Source: Palleronia rufa (lineage in GTDB: Bacteria > Pseudomonadota > Alphaproteobacteria > Rhodobacterales > Rhodobacteraceae). From it: a stretch of DNA of 64,000 bases. A program made the position numbers and the translations under genes. Where the stretch lies: positions 220,112-284,111 of the forward strand of contig NZ_JQEY01000003.1 in NCBI RefSeq assembly GCF_000743715.1, written 5' to 3'. Positions 9,748 through 18,886 of this stretch are shown one piece after another (within the stretch, counting starts at the first letter, position 1; each line of letters starts with the position of its first letter). The notes below the pieces were generated by a model. It ran no database searches, was not told where the DNA came from, and saw only the letters and a list, made by a program, of their open reading frames with translations.

Positions 9748-10554
9748 CTACCCGCGTCCCAAGAGCTGGTTCATCATCACCGAAGGTTGCGCGCAGCCGG
9801 CCTCGCCCACGATCCGGGCCGGCACGCCCGCCACGGTCTTCATCGGCGGCACGTCCTCCAGCACCACGGACCCTGCCGCGATCCGCGAGCAATGGCCCAC
9901 GCGGATCGCGCCCAGCACCTTGGCCCCGGCGCCGATCAGGACGCCGTCGCCGATCTTGGGATGCCGGTCGTCGTGCTCCTTTCCGGTGCCGCCCAGCGTC
10001 ACCGAATGGAGCATGGACACATTGTCGCCGACGCTCGCGGTCTCGCCGATGACGATGGAATGGGCGTGGTCGATCATGATCCCCTTGCCCATCTTCGCCG
10101 CCGGGTGGATGTCCACGCCGAACACCTCAGAGGTCCGCATCTGGATGAAATAGGCCAGGTCCGCCCGGCCCTTGGTCCAGAGCCAGTGGGCGACGCGGTA
10201 GGACTGTACCGCCTGGTAGCCCTTGAAGTAGAGAAGCGGCTGGACGAACCGGGTGCAGACCGGGTCGCGCTCATGGGTGGCCACCAGATCCGCGCGGGCC
10301 GCCTCTCCCAGCCAAGGGTCGTCCCGATAGGCCTCGTCCGCGATCTCGCGCAGGATCTGCTCGGGCATCTCGCCGCTGGCCAGCTTCAGAGACAGGCGGT
10401 AAGAGAGCGCCTTTTCGATGCTGTCGTGGTGCAGGACCGACACATGAAAGAGCCCGCCCATCAGCGGCTCATCCTGGGTCGCCTGCTGGCTTTCCTCCCG
10501 GATCCGTTGCCAGACGGGGTCGAGTTTGGTCAGGGATTTCGCCTTGAGGCTCAT
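9748..10554 (-). CDS. cysE: Serine O-acetyltransferase
   Basis: Transfers acetyl from acetyl-CoA to L-serine, the first step of cysteine synthesis. The protein has 268 residues, the usual CysE length. An alpha-helical N-terminal domain (DPVWQRIREESQQA) is followed by a left-handed beta-helix of hexapeptide repeats (VDIHPAAKMGKGIMIDHAHS, IVIGETASVGDNV). The Asp-His pair in MIDHAHS and the His in MLHSVTLGGTGK form the active site. A ribosome-binding site (GGAGGGCG) precedes ATG 10554. It follows GTA g15 on the same strand after 66 bases. From memory, cysE is a frequent neighbour of GTA clusters in Rhodobacterales. Confidence 0.95.
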   Translation of the reverse strand: MSLKAKSLTKLDPVWQRIREESQQATQDEPLMGGLFHVSVLHHDSIEKALSYRLSLKLASGEMPEQILREIADEAYRDDPWLGEAARADLVATHERDPVCTRFVQPLLYFKGYQAVQSYRVAHWLWTKGRADLAYFIQMRTSEVFGVDIHPAAKMGKGIMIDHAHSIVIGETASVGDNVSMLHSVTLGGTGKEHDDRHPKIGDGVLIGAGAKVLGAIRVGHCSRIAAGSVVLEDVPPMKTVAGVPARIVGEAGCAQPSVMMNQLLGRG

Positions 10555-10585
10555 GGGAACGCCCTCCGGTGCTGCACTGATCCCT

Positions 10586-10614
10586 TATATAGAGACCGCG
10601 CGCACCGGAGAAAG
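10586..10614 (-). promoter_or_regulatory. Candidate cysE promoter
   Basis: In the 66-base gap between g15 and cysE the minus strand reads CTTTCT, 17 bases, TATATA. The -10 is good and the -35 weak. It would let cysE be transcribed apart from the GTA operon. Confidence 0.35.
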
Positions 10615-10620
10615 CCCCGA

Positions 10621-13600
10621 TCACAGTGTCAGCGTTGCCGCCGGGCCGGGCCCGAACCTGGCCGAAAGCTGCGCCACGCCGATCGTGACCGGCCCGGCCC
10701 CCGCATCGGCCGCCCGCGCCGCGTCGCCATAGCGCCATGCGGGGGCGAAGACCGGCACCTCCCGCAGGACCCGCCCCTCCGTGGAGACGGTGACCAGATA
10801 GGCCTCCGTGTCCTCTCCCAGAGGCACATCCAGCCCTGTCCAGCTGTCGCCGCCGATCCGCGTGCGCCGGACCCACATGACGTCCAGGCCTCCGGCGGCC
10901 TGGCGGGCACGAAGGTGAACGGGCCGGTAGGGCCTAAGGCCGATACCGTCAAACGCCCGTTCCCCATGGAGGAACGTTCCCGAATCCAGCGGCCGGGACG
11001 CCGGCCCGATTCGGTAGTGCCGCGACACACCCAGGTTCGCCGTACCGTGATCGACCTGGCTCAGCGCGCCGTCGATCAGCACGACACGGCTTCCGGCGGG
11101 CCAGACCTCGGGCATGACGCCATCGGTTCCGGCCTGACCGCGCAACCGCCCGCCCAGAAGCCATGTCCGCTCGCCCACCAGCTCGGCGGTTGCGAACTGG
11201 AACACCTCCCACAGATCGTCCAGCCCCGACCCGATGGCCATGGCATTGGCACCCGATCTCAGCGCCGCCTCCCCGACCGAGCTCAGCACACCGGACACCA
11301 GCCGCACCCGCAAGCCCGGCCCCCGGTCGATCCGGCCCGACGGCGCGCGGACCATCGGCGTCTGGGTCGTGCCGATCACCGCCGCGCGCTTCAGCACCGT
11401 GTCGAGGCCGTAGCCTGCGTCCTCCGGCGACGAGAACACCGCCACCGGCCCGCTCCAGGGGCGCGACGTCGCCGCGACATGGGGCGCATGGGGGATCTCA
11501 TCGCCAGCCAGAAGCGGCAGGTCCAGAAACACCGGCAAGGGCGGTACCGCCGCGCGCCGCTGCGTCATCGGCCGCGGCGCCGCGTCCAGCACGTACTTGC
11601 CATGCGCCGCGGCCTCGATCCTGACCGCCTCGATCTGCTGGAACGCCCCCTGTTCGACCCGGTCGATCCGGTAGCTCCGCGCATCCAGGTCGATGACATC
11701 GCCGGCACCGACCGACAGCCGTGACGGCGGCAGACCCAGCCGCACCCGGTCCCTGGCAACGCGCGATTCCACCAGCCACCGCTCGGCAATCTCCCGTCCC
11801 TCGGCGCGGGTCAGCACCAGCGGCAGCTCGGTCCGCGACAGGGCGTGGCTGCGCTCGTCGGGAAAGATCGCCTCGGCGGTCGTCGCGGCGAAATCGGCGC
11901 CATCCTCGACGAAACCCAGCGACACCCGCCCGGCAAGCTCCGCCTCCGGCATCCGCATCCTGACCACATCGCCCGACTGCTCCGCGTTCTCGACCACCAG
12001 GCTCGGGTCGATCGGCACGTCCCCGCCAATTCCGCGCGGACGGAACACAAGCCGGCCGCCACGCTCGACCGCATCGAAGCCGTAAGCCAGCATCAGCGGC
12101 TGCAGTGCCGACCGACCGTCGCCCAGCGTCGGGATCGTGTAGCCGCGCACCATCTGCGTCAGCGCATCGGCATCGATGTCACGCGGTGTCAGCCCGGCCG
12201 CGCGGCAGACCTCGGCCACGATCGACGCCAGCCGCCGGTGCGCGGACCGCCCGGTCAGCCAGTGCCCACGGTCGTGGTTCGCGGAATCGCTCCAGACATC
12301 GGGCAGGCCAGGAAACTCAGGATAGGGCCGCCCGTCCCAGGCCCAGACATGCGCGCGGCCCATATCCACCATCGGCCCGCCGTAGATGTCCGACACGGGG
12401 TTGTTCGCCGGATCCTCCCAGAACTCGTACATCGCGCGGATATACTGCACCTGGATCAGCGGATCCGCGCGTCCGGTCGAGTAATAGGGCAGCGAGGATT
12501 CAGAGGACTTCGGATCCAGGAACTTGTTGGGCTGGTTCGTTCCCTTGTCCACCGCCGCGCAGCCGATCTCGGTGAACCAGATCGGCTTCATCCCGGCGAT
12601 CCAGCCGGTGGGAACGCGGTCGCGCACACCGTCGATGCGGTTGTGATGCGACTGGCGCCACCAGGACCGGATGTCCTTTACCCGCCAGATCCAGGGCTCG
12701 TTCCAGGATCCATCCGTGATCGGCGTCCGGATCTGCCGGTCCCGCGCGTCCCGGTCGGCATAGAACCAGTCGTATCCCTCACCGCCCAGAATGTTGGACT
12801 TGAGATAAGACAGGTCGTGGACTCCGCCCCAGGCGGCATCGGCCTCACCGGGGGTGTCCCGCCAGTCGCTCAGCGGCATGTAGTTGTCGATACCGACGAA
12901 ATCGATCAGCGGATCCGACCAGAGCGGGTCGAGGTGATAGATCAGATCGCCGGGCGCATCGGGCGGCTGATAGCCGAAATACTCGGTCCAGTCGGCCGCA
13001 TAGCCGATCTTCGTGTCCGGCCCCAGGATGGCGCGCACGTCCTGGGCCAAAACCCGCAGCGCCTCGACCGCCGGGAAGCCGTCCGCGCCGCGCAGTTGCG
13101 TCAGGCCGACCATCTCCGAGCCGATGCAGAAGCTGTCCACGCCGCCTGCCGCCGCGCAGAGATGCGCGTAGTGCAAAATGAACCTCCGGTAGCTCCACGC
13201 CGGGTCGCCCGTATAGCGGATCGTCACCTGGGGTTCGGTCGGGCCCTGCGTGAACCGGCCCGCGGCACGGCTGGACCCGGTGTCGCCCGCAACGGCGGCC
13301 ACGCCCGCCGGCTGCCGCTCGAAGCCGACGGAAAAATCGCCGGTTTGGGCCGTGCCGAAAAACGCAGCGACCTCCGCATCGGCCGCCGCGGTCCGGTCCG
13401 ACGTGCCCGCCCGCCCCGGCGCCACACGGCCCGTGATCCGGCCGCGCCAGGGCAGCCTGGCCTGTTCGACGTCGCCATAGGGATCCGGCAGGCCGTTGCC
13501 GGCCAACTGGTCCATGAGCACGAACGGATAGAACATCACCGCCTGGCGGGCCTCCTTCAGGGCCCGGATCGACTCCAGCACCGACTGGTCGGACGGGGTG

Positions 13601-14607
13601 CCGCCATAGACCGGCCGACCCTCCAGCCGCGCCACCTCGCACGCTTCGGACCGCGTAATGCCGCCGGCGCGCCAGGGCATCTCGACGCCGTCGCGCTCCG
13701 CATATTCGACCTTCGGCTCGACGGTACAGGTGCCGCAGCGCAGATCGTTGCCGAACCACGACACCACCAGCGACGTCGCCCTGCAGCGCGGCAACTCACC
13801 GGTCAGCGCGTCGAGGGACGATAGCAGATCCGTGTTCGCGACCTTGCCGTGAACGTTGGTGTATTCGCTTTCGCCCAGTCCGGTCTCGACCCGCACGGGA
13901 GTTGTGGCCAGCGAATACTCGCCGGTTCCGGGGATCATCGCCACGGCGCGCACATGATCGGCCATATCGCGGCCGCGGCCGCCATCGCTGTTCCGGATCA
14001 CCTCGAAGCTGAACTGCGGCACCCGGTTGCCGAATCGACCCAGCCCGAGGTTTTCCAGAACCACATAGGCCAGGCCGCGGTAGCCCGGCGCGTTTTCCGC
14101 CCCCATCACTGCGGCGATCAGCGGATCGGGAAGCTGCCGCTCGTCGCCTGGATAGACCCGCAGATCGAGACTGTCGCGCTCGATTTCCTCGCCATCCGCC
14201 CAGATCCGGCCGACCCGCGCGATCTCGCCCTCGCACAGCCCCAGGGCAAGGGAGATCGAGTAGCTGTATTCGTCCACCGTCGGCTGGCTCGGCGCCCCCT
14301 TGCCGCCGCCGCCCGTGCGCGACACCTCCTCGCGGAACGGCGACGACCACAGCACATGCGCCGGAATCCGGAATCGTCCGAAGACCTGCGGGACCGGCTG
14401 GCCTTCTCCGGCACTGGTGAGCCGCAAGCGGTCCAGCCGCCCCTGCTCGACCACCTGAGAGCCCGCGCCCATCACCGCCTGGTCGACGACCCGGCCCAGG
14501 GTCGCGCCGACCGCGCGGCCGATGACCACCGACGACAGGCCCAGAACGCCACCGCCCAGCGACGCGCCCACCGCGCCGCCCACCGCCGACAGAAGTATCG
14601 TCGCCAT
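10621..14607 (-). CDS. GTA host-specificity/megatron tail protein (g15)
   Basis: Largest GTA protein (1,328 residues). It forms the baseplate centre and receptor-binding part of the tail. ATG 14607 overlaps the g14 stop (TGATG). The upstream in-frame ATG at 14964 lies inside g14 and is rejected. The N-terminus is glycine-rich and hydrophobic (MATILLSAVGGAVGASLGGG). The middle is a glycoside-hydrolase-like TIM barrel with tryptophan-rich stretches (GYAADWTEYFGYQP, GIDNYMPLSDWRD, WFTEIGCAAVDKGTNQPNKF). The last third is beta-rich and resembles phage tail-tip proteins. No stop or frameshift interrupts it. The barrel may bind or cut surface polysaccharide, which is inference from the fold. Confidence 0.92.
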   Translation of the reverse strand: MATILLSAVGGAVGASLGGGVLGLSSVVIGRAVGATLGRVVDQAVMGAGSQVVEQGRLDRLRLTSAGEGQPVPQVFGRFRIPAHVLWSSPFREEVSRTGGGGKGAPSQPTVDEYSYSISLALGLCEGEIARVGRIWADGEEIERDSLDLRVYPGDERQLPDPLIAAVMGAENAPGYRGLAYVVLENLGLGRFGNRVPQFSFEVIRNSDGGRGRDMADHVRAVAMIPGTGEYSLATTPVRVETGLGESEYTNVHGKVANTDLLSSLDALTGELPRCRATSLVVSWFGNDLRCGTCTVEPKVEYAERDGVEMPWRAGGITRSEACEVARLEGRPVYGGTPSDQSVLESIRALKEARQAVMFYPFVLMDQLAGNGLPDPYGDVEQARLPWRGRITGRVAPGRAGTSDRTAAADAEVAAFFGTAQTGDFSVGFERQPAGVAAVAGDTGSSRAAGRFTQGPTEPQVTIRYTGDPAWSYRRFILHYAHLCAAAGGVDSFCIGSEMVGLTQLRGADGFPAVEALRVLAQDVRAILGPDTKIGYAADWTEYFGYQPPDAPGDLIYHLDPLWSDPLIDFVGIDNYMPLSDWRDTPGEADAAWGGVHDLSYLKSNILGGEGYDWFYADRDARDRQIRTPITDGSWNEPWIWRVKDIRSWWRQSHHNRIDGVRDRVPTGWIAGMKPIWFTEIGCAAVDKGTNQPNKFLDPKSSESSLPYYSTGRADPLIQVQYIRAMYEFWEDPANNPVSDIYGGPMVDMGRAHVWAWDGRPYPEFPGLPDVWSDSANHDRGHWLTGRSAHRRLASIVAEVCRAAGLTPRDIDADALTQMVRGYTIPTLGDGRSALQPLMLAYGFDAVERGGRLVFRPRGIGGDVPIDPSLVVENAEQSGDVVRMRMPEAELAGRVSLGFVEDGADFAATTAEAIFPDERSHALSRTELPLVLTRAEGREIAERWLVESRVARDRVRLGLPPSRLSVGAGDVIDLDARSYRIDRVEQGAFQQIEAVRIEAAAHGKYVLDAAPRPMTQRRAAVPPLPVFLDLPLLAGDEIPHAPHVAATSRPWSGPVAVFSSPEDAGYGLDTVLKRAAVIGTTQTPMVRAPSGRIDRGPGLRVRLVSGVLSSVGEAALRSGANAMAIGSGLDDLWEVFQFATAELVGERTWLLGGRLRGQAGTDGVMPEVWPAGSRVVLIDGALSQVDHGTANLGVSRHYRIGPASRPLDSGTFLHGERAFDGIGLRPYRPVHLRARQAAGGLDVMWVRRTRIGGDSWTGLDVPLGEDTEAYLVTVSTEGRVLREVPVFAPAWRYGDAARAADAGAGPVTIGVAQLSARFGPGPAATLTL

Positions 14608-15041
14608 CAGATCGCTCCTTCGGGAAAGTCGAATACCGCGACGAGCCGCCGCCGCCAGGGGAGGCTCAGGGGAGATTCGCAAACCCCCTGGCCGGAATAG
14701 GAATGGATGAAGCGCGGCGCGGCGCCGGCTGCCGTCAGAATGCCCAGATGCTTGGCCACACCCGCGGACGTCATGCGGAACAGCAGCACCTGTCCGGGCG
14801 CGGGCGCCTGCGGATCCCCCTCGCGCAGATGCGCCCGCGCACCGTGCCACAGCGCCTCGCACCGGTCGGCCTCGCTCCAGTCGGGCGTGTAGGCCGGCAG
14901 CGCCGCCGGTTCCCGCCCGATCACCTGGCGCCAGACTCCCCTGACCAGTCCCAGGCAATCGCACCCCGCGCCGCGGCAGCTTGCCTGGTGGACGTAGGGT
15001 GTGCCAAGCCAGGTTCGCGCGGCCTCGACGACCCGGCTCAT
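14607..15041 (-). CDS. GTA NlpC/P60-type peptidase (g14)
   Basis: Tail-associated cell-wall peptidase of 144 residues, thought to help the particle pass the peptidoglycan. The catalytic Cys lies in GAGCDCLGLVRG and the His in VAKHLGILTAAG, the NlpC/P60 pattern. The start at 15041 overlaps the g13 stop by four bases (ATGA). An ATG at 15077 lies inside g13 and is less likely. The stop overlaps the g15 start by one base. Confidence 0.92.
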   Translation of the reverse strand: MSRVVEAARTWLGTPYVHQASCRGAGCDCLGLVRGVWRQVIGREPAALPAYTPDWSEADRCEALWHGARAHLREGDPQAPAPGQVLLFRMTSAGVAKHLGILTAAGAAPRFIHSYSGQGVCESPLSLPWRRRLVAVFDFPEGAI

Positions 15042-15901
15042 TCCGCGTCCCCGCTCACCGGATAGGACATCAGCCAATCCTCATCGGGCAGGTGCGGGCA
15101 GCCGCGGAAGTTCACCATGTTGGCGAATTTCGTCCGGCAGGTCGCGGCGCTCTTGTCGCAGCCCGCTTCGATGCGCACCCGGTCGCCCGCCTTCAGAACG
15201 GCGCCGGTGCTTTCCCACAAATCGACCCGCCGCCCGCCGGGCGCGACCTGATCGGACCGGATGGCGCGCACGTCGCCCGTTGCGTCGCCGTCCAGAACCA
15301 CCAGCCTTCCGTTGGCGAACCAGCCCTCCTCGTTGACCAGCTCCGGCAGATCCACCCGTGTGCCGGACACGGCCACGACCTTGACCAGCCGCGACATTTT
15401 CGGCGCCGACATGTCTATCCCGCACTCCCGGTCCCCCAGAACCGCGCGGCACTGACGCTGGTAGAGCCGCCCCTGCGGACGGTTCAGCCGTTCCGACAGC
15501 CCCCGCAATTCTGCCTTGAACGCGCCCCCCGCCCGCTCGATCTCACCGATCTCGCCGCGAAAGAGCCGCATCCGCTGGCCCGGATCGGACCAGTTCACCA
15601 GCCAGATCTCCACCTCGGCACCGTCGAACCGGCCGGCGCGGATGTCGTCCTCGGTCAGCCCCGTATCGGACAGCGCGCCCATGGCCTCGGAGTTGTCCAC
15701 CGACAGGCCCGTGGTCTGCTCCAGCGCGCGCGCCGAGAGCGCCTCGCTCGGGCCATAGGTGGCACCACCGAAGGAGATCGGCAGATCGTGATCGGTGAAG
15801 GCAAAGACCCGCCCATCCCGGCGCACGATGCGCCAGCATCGGCTGAGCGACGTCGCCCCGCTTTCCAGATGCGCGCGCAGATCCGCGGGAACCCCCGTCA
15901 T
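15038..15901 (-). CDS. GTA baseplate hub protein (g13, DUF2163 family)
   Basis: 287 residues. It is known in RcGTA as the tail hub, which carries an iron-sulfur cluster. The C-terminal part has suitable cysteines: CRAVLGDRECG, then RIEAGCDKSAATCRTKF, and NFRGCPHLPDED. The N-terminal part (SRCWRIVRRDGRVFAFTDHD) is the DUF2163 region. It overlaps g12 and g14 by four bases each, so the three are probably translated together. Confidence 0.93.
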   Translation of the reverse strand: MTGVPADLRAHLESGATSLSRCWRIVRRDGRVFAFTDHDLPISFGGATYGPSEALSARALEQTTGLSVDNSEAMGALSDTGLTEDDIRAGRFDGAEVEIWLVNWSDPGQRMRLFRGEIGEIERAGGAFKAELRGLSERLNRPQGRLYQRQCRAVLGDRECGIDMSAPKMSRLVKVVAVSGTRVDLPELVNEEGWFANGRLVVLDGDATGDVRAIRSDQVAPGGRRVDLWESTGAVLKAGDRVRIEAGCDKSAATCRTKFANMVNFRGCPHLPDEDWLMSYPVSGDAE

Positions 15902-16530
15902 ACCCGCACCTCGACCACCGGGACATTCGGGATCTGACCCGCGTTGAACGTATCCATGGACACGTCGATCCGGTCGGTATCGAACCGCACGGGAACGTCG
16001 AATTCGTACCCCGCGGTGATGACCGCATCTGCCACCGGAAGCTCTCGCAAAACGACCATGCCGGTGCCCGGATCCAGGTCGAACCCCTCACCCTCATAGA
16101 TCGGATCGCCCTGCACGGCCACGACCACGGTTCCGGCCACCGGCTTGGTGATCGGCCGGCGATAGGCGGTGGTTCCCAGCCCGTAGGTCTTCGTCAGTTG
16201 GAACGAGACCGTCGCGCCGTCGGCCACCCCAAGGATCTGATCGCCGAAACTCCGGCTCTTTCCGAACCTGGCAGATGAGAAATCCGCCCAGTCCTTCCAC
16301 CGGAATTCGTGACGCTGCCCCCGCCGTTCCTCATAGAAGGCGATGAGCTGTTCCAGGTCGGCCATGGACCGAAGCCCGGTCCCCGCGTCGTAGCGGCGGC
16401 GCGAATGCTGCCACGGCGTGTTGCGCTCCTCGAACCCGTTGGCAAGGGTGACGATCTCTGTCCGCCGCTCCGGCCCCCCGGTGGCCCGCAGGCTCAGGGC
16501 GGTCGGAAATCTCACGTCGTGAAAGGCCAT
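15898..16530 (-). CDS. GTA distal tail protein (g12, DUF2460 family)
   Basis: 210-residue distal tail component that links the tail tube to the hub. The family start MAFHDVRFPTALSLRATGGP and the region YDAGTGLRSMADLEQLIAFY are typical of DUF2460. It ends in a beta-rich region (VRFDTDRIDVSMDTFNAG). It begins 12 bases after g11 and overlaps g13 by four bases. Confidence 0.93.
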   Translation of the reverse strand: MAFHDVRFPTALSLRATGGPERRTEIVTLANGFEERNTPWQHSRRRYDAGTGLRSMADLEQLIAFYEERRGQRHEFRWKDWADFSSARFGKSRSFGDQILGVADGATVSFQLTKTYGLGTTAYRRPITKPVAGTVVVAVQGDPIYEGEGFDLDPGTGMVVLRELPVADAVITAGYEFDVPVRFDTDRIDVSMDTFNAGQIPNVPVVEVRV

Positions 16531-16542
16531 GTCCGTCCCTCC

Positions 16543-17199
16543 TCAGCGGTTGCGTTGGCCGCGCGACAGCGCCCGGCTCATCTGCGCGGCGATCTGGCTC
16601 TGCGACCGGCGAAAGCCTTCGGCATCGGGCGTCTGGATATTCATCACCACCTGCACCGGTCCGCCGCCACCCCCGCCCGAGCGCACGCCCAACCGGCCGT
16701 CCGCCCCGCGGGCCAGCGGCATGATCGCCTCGGGGCCGGCCTCGCCCATCAGGCCGGTACCGCCGCGCATCGGAAACGCCGTGGCGCCCTGCACCACGCC
16801 GCCGGTGGCAAACGGCATGACGCGCCCTTGAGAGAACGCGCCGCCGTCGGCGAACGGCGTCAGCCCGTCCATCGCGGCGTTGACGCCGGTTGCCAGAACG
16901 CCCCCCAGATGCTTCATCACCGGATTGACGGCGGCGTTGTAGGCCGAGTCGATCATCGACTGCGCCACGCCCTTCAGCGCCTCCGACAGCTTCTGCCCGT
17001 CAAAGATCAGCCCCTCGAAACTCGACTTCAGCCCCCTGCTGATGCCTCGCGACAGCACCGCGACCTCGCGGCCGGTGTCGGTCACCGTGGACTGCATCGC
17101 CCTGAGTTCGGCATCGAACGCCACCAGCACGGCGCGGGCGCCACCAACGCTTGCCTCGAACGTCTGCAGATCGTCCTCGAACCCTTCGATCTCTCTCAT
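16543..17199 (-). CDS. GTA tape-measure protein (g11)
   Basis: 218 residues. It sets tail length. The short size fits the short RcGTA tail, since phage tape measures are several times longer. The N-terminal half is helical (EDDLQTFEASVGGARAVLVA). The C-terminal half is rich in Gly and Ala and has the typical motifs FADGGAFSQGRVMPFATGG and GEAGPEAIMPLARGADGRLG. A run of six glycines precedes the tail end. It starts one base after the g10.1 stop. Confidence 0.92.
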   Translation of the reverse strand: MREIEGFEDDLQTFEASVGGARAVLVAFDAELRAMQSTVTDTGREVAVLSRGISRGLKSSFEGLIFDGQKLSEALKGVAQSMIDSAYNAAVNPVMKHLGGVLATGVNAAMDGLTPFADGGAFSQGRVMPFATGGVVQGATAFPMRGGTGLMGEAGPEAIMPLARGADGRLGVRSGGGGGGPVQVVMNIQTPDAEGFRRSQSQIAAQMSRALSRGQRNR

Positions 17200-17200
17200 G

Positions 17201-17398
17201 TCACCGCTCCTCGCGTGTCACGTCGGGAAAGGCCGCGCTCAGCTCGGCCAGCCGGTCCCGTCCAAGGGGCGCGGACCCGCCGCCGCGCCCCAGCATCATC
17301 TCAAGCTCGACCGGGGTCAGCGCCCAGAACTCGGCCGGTTTCAGGCCCAGCCCGTGCATCCCGGCGCGCATCAGCACCGGCCAGTCGAACCGGGTCAT
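17201..17398 (-). CDS. GTA small protein g10.1
   Basis: 65 residues (MTRFDWPVLMRAGMHGLGLK, then PAEFWALTPVELEMMLG). The FDWP and FWxLTPxEL patterns mark the small phage tail-assembly protein family (DUF2376-like). By position it corresponds to the second product of the tail-chaperone pair. ATG 17398 overlaps the g10 stop by four bases. Confidence 0.85.
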   Translation of the reverse strand: MTRFDWPVLMRAGMHGLGLKPAEFWALTPVELEMMLGRGGGSAPLGRDRLAELSAAFPDVTREER

Positions 17399-17709
17399 CC
17401 CGGCACCGCGAAGGCCCGCGCCAGAAGCGCCCCGGCCACCCGCGCGACCTCCAGCGGACCGCCGGAAATCTCCGCGCCCAAGAGGTCCGCGGAGGTGCCG
17501 GCCCAGCCGCCGCCGTGCAGACCCGCGGCCACCACCGCCACCATGTCGCGGGTGCCGAAACGGCCGGACTCGAACCGTTCCACCAGCGCCACCAGGCTGT
17601 CGGCGCCCAGCTCGGCCTCCAGCTCGGCCAGTGCGCCCAGCGTCAGCTTGGCCACACGCCGCTCGCCATCCAGCGTCAGCGCCACCTCGCCGGCCCACGG
17701 GTTGGCCAT
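17395..17709 (-). CDS. GTA tail-assembly chaperone-like protein (g10)
   Basis: 104 residues (MANPWAGEVALTLDGERR, then KLTLGALAELEAELGADSL). It belongs to the GTA g10 family, which occupies the place of phage tail-assembly chaperones between the tail-tube and tape-measure genes. The start overlaps the last base of the g9 stop. No frameshift signal between g10 and g10.1 was recognised. The two are joined by an ATGA overlap instead. Confidence 0.88.
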   Translation of the reverse strand: MANPWAGEVALTLDGERRVAKLTLGALAELEAELGADSLVALVERFESGRFGTRDMVAVVAAGLHGGGWAGTSADLLGAEISGGPLEVARVAGALLARAFAVPG

Positions 17710-18122
17710 CAGAGCGGCGTGAACTGCACGCGGCCGGCAGAGGCCATGGACATCTCGTAGGTCGCCTCGCCGTTATGGCTGCCTGCGTATTCGATGGAGG
17801 TGATCTGGAACGGACCCTCGACGATGCCGAAATCCGGGATCACCACTTGAAAGCGGGGCGTTTCGCCGTCGAAGAACACCTGCCGGACCCGCTCGTCCGT
17901 GTCGGCGTCCTTGAAGATGCCCGAGCCTGAGATCGACGCGCTCTTCATCCCCGCGCCGCCCAGCAGCTCGCGCCACCCGCCGTCGCTGTCCAGGCTTGTC
18001 ACGTCCACGCTTTCCGCGTTGAACGAGATCCTCTGGGCCCGAAGCCCCGCGATCGTTTCGAAAAACCCCTCGGACGTCATGTCCAGCTTGATGAGGAGAT
18101 CCTTGCCGTTCTGGGCCGCCAT
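17709..18122 (-). CDS. GTA major tail (tube) protein (g9)
   Basis: 137 residues. It polymerises into the tail tube. It matches the TP901-1-type major tail family: MAAQNGKDLLIKLD, then VTSLDSDGGWRELLGGAGMK, then SGSGIFKDADTDERVRQVF and a beta-rich end. It starts 15 bases after g8 on the same strand, one of the few small gaps in the operon. Confidence 0.93.
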   Translation of the reverse strand: MAAQNGKDLLIKLDMTSEGFFETIAGLRAQRISFNAESVDVTSLDSDGGWRELLGGAGMKSASISGSGIFKDADTDERVRQVFFDGETPRFQVVIPDFGIVEGPFQITSIEYAGSHNGEATYEMSMASAGRVQFTPL

Positions 18123-18137
18123 ATCCCTTACTCCGCT

Positions 18138-18551
18138 TTATGAATTGTCCTGGACCTGCGCGCGAAAGCGCAGGTCGATCCGGCGCAGGCCGCTCTTCTG
18201 GACCCTCCGCGCCACTGCCTGCCGGAACCAGATCCCGACCAGATGCCCCCGGGCGAGCGTCAGCGGCCCGCCCAGAAGCGCGTCCGACACCGCGCCGGCC
18301 ACTTCCTTCGCCTGGGCGAACCCGTTGGCGTCGGTGACGACCGACACCACGAAATCGTGCCACGCCCCCCCATCCGTCGCGTCCGAGCGGTCGGTGACGG
18401 TCTCCTCACCGAGGCTCACGTAGAGGCTCGGGACCGTGCCCGTGGGCATCCCGTCATAGATGTCCTCTCCCACCAGCGCGGTCAGGGCGGTGTCGTCCCG
18501 AAGGGCGACATAGACGGCGCCCTGCAATGCCAGAGAAACCCCGTAGCTCAT
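18138..18551 (-). CDS. GTA tail terminator/completion protein (g8, DUF3168)
   Basis: 137 residues. Family hallmarks are the N-terminal ALQGAVYVALRDDTALTALV, IYDGMPTGTVPSLYVSLGEE and HDFVVSVVTDANGFAQAKEV. DUF3168 proteins cap the tail at the head-tail junction. ATG 18551 overlaps the g7 stop by four bases. Confidence 0.92.
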   Translation of the reverse strand: MSYGVSLALQGAVYVALRDDTALTALVGEDIYDGMPTGTVPSLYVSLGEETVTDRSDATDGGAWHDFVVSVVTDANGFAQAKEVAGAVSDALLGGPLTLARGHLVGIWFRQAVARRVQKSGLRRIDLRFRAQVQDNS

Positions 18552-18886
18552 GCCGATCGCTCCTCTTCCGCGAGGCAGGTCAGCCAGCGCGCCCCGCCGT
18601 CGGTTTCGGTGACGGCCAGAATGTCGAACACCCGCTCGCCCTCCCGGAACCTCTGTCCCGGCCGGGGCCGCGATTCGGCGCCCACCGGTGAGGCGCGCAC
18701 CAGGATCCGCCAGGACGACAGGCTCAACCGCACGCCCTCGCCGCGCGCCTCGCGTCCCGACCGCGGCCGCATGTCGGCCCAGAGCGTTCCGAGCTCGCGC
18801 CACTCGCGCCGGCGCCCGCCGCGACCATCTGGCGTTTCCACTGGCGCCTCCAGCACCAGCTCGCGCGTCAATTCCACCGTCCGCAT
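18548..18886 (-). CDS. GTA head-tail adaptor (g7)
   Basis: 112 residues of the phage head-tail joining family (SPP1 gp16-like). It shows a basic N-terminal loop (PDGRGGRRREWRELGTLWAD) and a beta core ending in VFDILAVTETDGGARWLTC. TGATG overlap with g6 upstream and ATGA overlap with g8 downstream. Confidence 0.9.
   Translation of the reverse strand: MRTVELTRELVLEAPVETPDGRGGRRREWRELGTLWADMRPRSGREARGEGVRLSLSSWRILVRASPVGAESRPRPGQRFREGERVFDILAVTETDGGARWLTCLAEEERSA

Noticed and set aside
9721-11724. A 667-codon open frame on the plus strand across cysE and g15
   Set aside because: It is antisense to cysE and to the end of GTA g15, with low-complexity composition.
11845-13824. A long plus-strand open frame inside g15
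   Set aside because: Antisense to g15, which has recognisable family motifs. The plus-strand frame has none.
14607-14964. A longer g15 starting at 14964 (1,447 codons)
   Set aside because: The extra part lies inside g14 in another frame. The TGATG overlap at 14607 gives the natural start.
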